A DNA stretch of 64,000 bases from Lithobates sylvaticus. Lineage: Eukaryota > Chordata > Amphibia > Anura > Ranidae. Shown here one piece after another: positions 58,701-64,000 of this stretch. Position 1 is the first letter of the stretch. Each line of letters starts with the position of its first letter. The notes below the pieces were generated by a model that saw only the letters and a program-made list of their open reading frames with translations, did not search any database and had not been told where the DNA came from. The position numbers and the translations under genes were made by a program. Location of the stretch: contig CM053028.1 in NCBI GenBank assembly GCA_028564925.1, positions 626,457,380-626,521,379 on the forward strand, read 5' to 3'.

Positions 58701-58799
58701 GGGTCCCCTGAGTCAACAGGATCATCTACCGCAGTTGTCATTCAAAGTGTGACATGGCTGAAAGCAGAAAATTGGCCTGGGCAGGAAGGGGGTAAAAGT

Positions 58800-59340
58800 G
58801 CCCAGTATTAAAGTGGTTAAAAATAGCATGCAATGCCAAGCTGAGGTTTCCAAAGCGAGCAAAGTCCTTTCTTGTATTGAAGCGGAGCTCCACCCTAAAG
58901 TGGAACTTCCGCTCATCGGAACCCTCCCCCCCTCTGGTGCCACAATTGGCACCTTTCAGGGGGGAGGGGGTGCAGATACCTGTATAATACAGGTATCTGC
59001 ACCCACTTCCAGGCATAGATAGCCGCAGAATTTGTGGGTATTTACGCCACTTCCTGTCATCCCCGCTGCTGTCTGCTGGGAAACACACGGATCCCAGAGA
59101 CAGCAGGGAGCGTCCTTATTGCGCAGCGCGACTCACGCGTGCGGAGTAGGGAACCGGGAAGTGAAGCCGCGAGGCTTCACTTCCTGATTCCCATACCGAA
59201 GATGGCGACGGCAGCACCCGAGAGCCGATCGACAGCCGATCGCCCTGCCCCCCAGTGTTGCCGAACCTGCCCCCAGACAGCTGTCCCCAGCTCCCAGAGG
59301 GCAATGGATTTGTGTGTGACTATCTTGCAAACATCTCAAG
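58800..59340. repeat. Palindrome-rich MITE-like sequence
   Basis: Three separate inverted repeats: gcggagctccaccctaaagtggaacttccgc (58877-58913), gcagatacctgtataatacaggtatctgc (58971-59000) and gaagtgaagccgcgaggcttcacttc (59158-59183). Sequence of the first type is common in frog genomes. Its ends are not defined and there is no coding sequence. Confidence 0.55.
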
Positions 59341-59696
59341 TCTCCCACGAGGTGCGGGAGACTCCCGCATTACTGCAGCAGCTCCCGCTTGGGTTGCCAC
59401 CTTTTCTTCAAGCCAAACTCGAACACTTTAGCGGCCTAGGACACCTTTGAGTGCATCAAGAAGAGTAGTAATGCGGTGCACATAACATGCCGCAGCAAAC
59501 AGCGGGTGTGGCTAAGTTGCTCTTGCTGACTTCATCACCCTGCCACCCGGTGAGGTCGAACCTGCCCCTAGACAGCCGCCCACAGCCCCCGGACGGCAGC
59601 AGATTTGTGTGTGACTATCTTGCTTACTTGAAGAGACACAGCCCAGTCTGAATAATGTGTCCAGGTTTCAGTCTGCCTGAAACCCAGACACATGAC
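59341..59696 (-). repeat. Dispersed repeat also present in the tandem unit
   Basis: The complement of part of the ~3.5-kb unit (compare 1830-2190): ataatgtgtccaggtttcag, ctgcctgaaacccagacaca and gcagatttgtgtgtgactat. It appears twice in diverged form within 59230-59696. It is interrupted at 59697 by the TTAA-flanked MITE and continues at 61774 (aacccagactgtccgggtga). Confidence 0.7.
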
Positions 59697-59747
59697 TTAA
59701 AGTGGTTGTAAAGTCAAAAATATGACTTTTACCTACAGGTAAGCCTA

Positions 59748-61368
<1,621 letters not shown>

Positions 61369-61773
61369 TATAATGAGGCTTACCTGTAGGTAAAAAAATA
61401 TCTCCTAAACCTGTACGGTTTAGGAGATATCCCCCGTGCAATGCGCCGCTGACTGCAGTGGCGCATGCGCACGGGGGATTCTCGGCTGAAAGGCCGTCAG
61501 AATCCGAACCCTGCCGGGAAGAAGTCTCCCGTTTGCATGGGTGGGAGTGACGACATCACGGCTCCAGCCACTCACAGCGCGGGAGTCGCGATACCCGGAA
61601 GACACGCCGAGGCAACATGTCAGCTACCTTGGCGTGGACCAGGTGAGTCACAGACGCCTCATTCTAAGGTAAGTATTTCATAATGAGCTAGTATGCATAC
61701 TAGCTCATTATGCCTTTTCCCTTACAGGTGTGTTAAAAAAAAAAAAGTTTCAGCGGGTTTATTCCCGCTTTAA

Positions 61774-61830
61774 AACCCAGACTGTCCGGGTGAATTCCAC
61801 ACAGGTGGCAACCATAGCTCCACTCCCAAT
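61774..61830 (-). repeat. Dispersed repeat, continuation
   Basis: Continues 59341-59696 after the MITE: aacccagactgtccgggtga, then aattccacacaggtggcaac. Confidence 0.65.
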
Positions 61831-62098
61831 CTCCCGGGAATGATCGGTGCGGCAGGGAACAACTGTGAAGACCAACTCTGTCCCTGCAGACGTCTCTGCA
61901 AATAGCTTCCGCTCTTAGCATCCCCATCAACGCTAAAAAATCTGTCCTTGCAATTAGGGCTCCAGCTGGCAGCCATTTTGTGGTGGACCAAATTGCATTG
62001 TTTAAAGGGAGAATTCTCAAACGCTAGAGAACAAATGTTCTTTTTGTGTTGAGTCTCTTTCTAAGAAAAACACCTCCTTACAGCATAAGACAAAAAAT

Positions 62099-62131
62099 CT
62101 ATATCTATATCTATATATATATATATATATA

Positions 62132-62184
<53 letters not shown>
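62099..62184. repeat. TA/CA microsatellite
   Basis: A (tatc) then (ta)n tract followed by acacacacacacac. Short open frames here are artefacts. Confidence 0.95.
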
Positions 62185-62185
<1 letters not shown>

Positions 62186-62259
62186 TTGTTTATTTGTTAT
62201 GTTTTTTATTTTATTTCAGAGAAGATATATATATAATCTGCTTTGAAGTAAAAAAAAAT

Positions 62260-62500
62260 TAACAAGTGTATATGCTGACATCTCACCAAAGCCCCCCAAA
62301 AAATATAAAAAAAATAAAAAAAATGAAAAAGTGTAAAAAAAATAAAATAAAAAACTACTGACACCACTCTCCCCTGCCCTACCAACACTGTCCACTGCCC
62401 CAACACCCTCCCCCCAAAAAGAATTGTGAAAAAAAAATAAGAAACAAATTAAATTGTAAAAAAATCAATTATTAAAAAAAAAAAAAAAAAACACTGCCAC
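62260..62500. repeat. A-rich low-complexity stretch
   Basis: Runs of A with short C-rich spacers, including a run of about 20 A near 62472-62491. No gene. Confidence 0.8.
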
Positions 62501-62634
62501 ATACCACCCTCCACTGTGGAGAAATATTAAAAGGGTCTTTTAATTTGTGGGCGCGAAGCGCCACCTCCCTGAAATGAGTTTACCACCTCCCTGAAATGAG
62601 TTTACCAACTCCATGAAATTCATTTTTGCAGGTT

Positions 62635-62775
62635 GGGATGTCTGATCTTGGTTACTTGGGGAACCACAGCCCAGTCTGAATAATGTGTCCAGGTTTCAGT
62701 CCGCCTGAAACCCGGACAAATAATTCAAAACCCGGACTGTCCAGGTGAATCCCGGGCAGCTGGCAACCCTACTAT
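62635..62775 (-). repeat. Dispersed repeat, another copy
   Basis: ataatgtgtccaggtttcag and aatcccgggcagctggcaac match the complement of unit positions 1830-1910 and the copy near 59650. Confidence 0.7.
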
Positions 62776-63244
62776 GGGGATCGATCGTGCCAACCTAGGT
62801 GCAGCACGGGACTTCCTATGTGTCCCAGACTATTACTCTGCTCTCCTCTCATAACCCTCCAGCTCCCCCAATCCCTCCGCCAGTCCAGCTCAGAGAGAGT
62901 TAGAAAGCCGGGACAGCCAATGGGAGGTGAGCAGCAGCTGTATGGAGGGAGCTTGTGTCAGATTCGACAGAGGGAAAAGTGAGTCCAGGAGCGAGTGAGA
63001 GAGAGAGCTGGTGAGTGTGAGGACGGCATTCATTACTGTTATACACTACAATGTCTTCTCTGGCAGCACTGTGTTCCTGGCTGGCTCTCTATATGCTTCC
63101 ACACAAAGCCTGGTGACCGTGCAGGCAGCCTCTGAGTGATGTACACACATGGTGGGACCATGGGAGCTATAGAGGAGTGCTGGTACCTGGGAGGCAGGTT
63201 AAATAATTTGGTGGGAAATCCTGACTGGTCAAATATTCTCCCAG
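62776..63244. other. Unassigned sequence
   Basis: No gene or named repeat recognised. It has a purine-rich gagagaga stretch (62985-63007) and one ccaat (62918). The open frame on the minus strand (about 63039-63368) overlaps the hAT-type end and has no recognisable content. Confidence 0.35.
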
Positions 63245-64000
63245 TAGAGTTGAGCGGACACCTGGATGTTCGGGTTTGACGGGTTCGGCCGAACTTCGCA
63301 AAAAAGTTCGAGTTCTGGACCGAATTTGACCCGAACTTGACCCTGAACCCGAACCCCATTGAAGTCAATGGGGACCCAAACTTTTGAGGACTAAAATGGC
63401 TCTAAAAAAGTAATGGAAAGGGCTACAGGGCTGCAAATGGCAGCAAAATGTTGTTAACAATAAAAGTGTAATATTCCTTTAAATTTCATACCTGGGGGGT
63501 GTGTATAGTATGCCTGTAAAGGGGAACATATTTCCCGTGCTTAGAACTGTCCCTGCACAAAGTGTCATTTCTGCAGGAAAAAAAGTAATTTTAAAATCAC
63601 TCGCTGCTATAATGAATTGTCGGCTCCCGTAATACAGAGAACAGTCATTGAAAGTCATTGATAAAAAAAAAAAAGCGTGGGGTTCCCCCTAAATTCAATT
63701 ACCAGGCCCTTCAGGTCTGGTATGATATTAAAGGGAACCCTGCATCAAATAAAAAAATAAAAATGACGTGGGGTTCCCCCAAATATCCATACCAGACCCT
63801 TCAGGTCTGGTATGGATTTTTGGGGGAACTCCACGCCAATTTTTTTTAAAAAATGGCGTGGAGTTCCCCCAAAAATCCATACCATACCCTTTATCCAAGC
63901 ACGCAACCTGGCATGCCGCTGGAAAAGAGGGGGGACGAGAGAGCGCCCCCCCCTTCTGAACCACACCAGGCCACATGCCCTCAATATTGGGAGGGTGCTT
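63245..64000 (+). mobile_element. End of another hAT-type element (runs off the window)
   Basis: Starts tagagttgagcggacacctg, then ttcggccgaacttcg motifs, tgggtgt-type and tttcccgtgcttagaactgt sequence that parallels the hAT end regions at 27208 and 34126 (tttcccgtgtttagaactgt at 34471). From 63670 it contains three or four tandem ~70-bp units of the type ggggttcccccaaatatcca, accagacccttcaggtctgg. No transposase lies inside the window. Confidence 0.65.

Larger units (their letters stand above)
57059..58735 (+). mobile_element. L1 5' half (5' UTR and ORF1), plus strand
   Basis: Begins gggggcgtggcttagcgatg, a typical start for amphibian L1 5' UTRs, then ORF1 from 57167. It carries a MITE at 57431-57872. 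It ends about 58735, where similarity to ORF1 stops. It is head to head with the ORF2 half. Confidence 0.75.

Noticed and set aside
62918-63010. Host gene promoter and first exon
   Set aside because: Only one CCAAT and a purine-rich stretch; no splice pattern or coding sequence to support it.

Overview
The window looks like a transposon graveyard from a large, repeat-rich vertebrate genome, most likely a frog (the mix of Harbinger, hAT, Tc1, L1, L2-like, V-SINE and chromodomain Ty3/gypsy families fits an anuran; placing it nearer to true frogs is only a guess). I find no host gene that can be supported. Almost every base that can be assigned belongs to a mobile element, a decayed copy of one, or a tandem array carried by one.

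Layout. (1) 1-26711: about four head-to-tail copies of a ~3.5-kb unit, each with its own later insertions: a TA-flanked MITE that carries a minisatellite (834-1661), a whole-looking Ty3/gypsy element (4641-10710), a two-gene PIF/Harbinger element truncated on one side (10711-15051), an L2-like LINE tail shared by copies 2 and 3 only, a Harbinger MITE (21334-21796), a 'ggctgctttcacac' MITE (17727-18155) and a tRNA-derived SINE (24523-24898). (2) 27208-53626: nested, partly palindromic hAT elements. An old hAT with a decayed transposase (27208-34117, continuing at 42557-42871) holds a full 8.43-kb hAT (34126-42556) with a perfect 8-bp target duplication. An inverted second copy of that nest lies at 42872-52845. 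Very large minisatellites (about 60, 88, 101, 130-147 bp units) occupy the leader side and the subterminal side of the transposase genes. (3) 53627-58735: an L1-clade LINE in two oppositely oriented halves, the shape expected of twin priming, carrying two MITEs. (4) 58800-64000: palindromic MITEs, a TTAA-flanked MITE split by an apparently intact Tc1 transposon (59748-61368, 340-aa transposase, 214-bp terminal repeats that read as identical), and the end of another hAT-type element at the right edge.

How the parts act together: the genes are the replication machinery of the elements themselves. The Harbinger element encodes a DDE transposase and the tail of its partner protein, and two MITEs in the window share its ends. 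The hAT transposase genes sit between a TATA/CCAAT promoter with a long minisatellite leader and subterminal arrays whose units repeat a palindromic core. The Tc1 copy is the only element here whose gene and both ends all look undamaged; the Harbinger transposase gene is open but its element has lost one end. The most unusual structure is the hAT palindrome with three differently expanded leader minisatellites.
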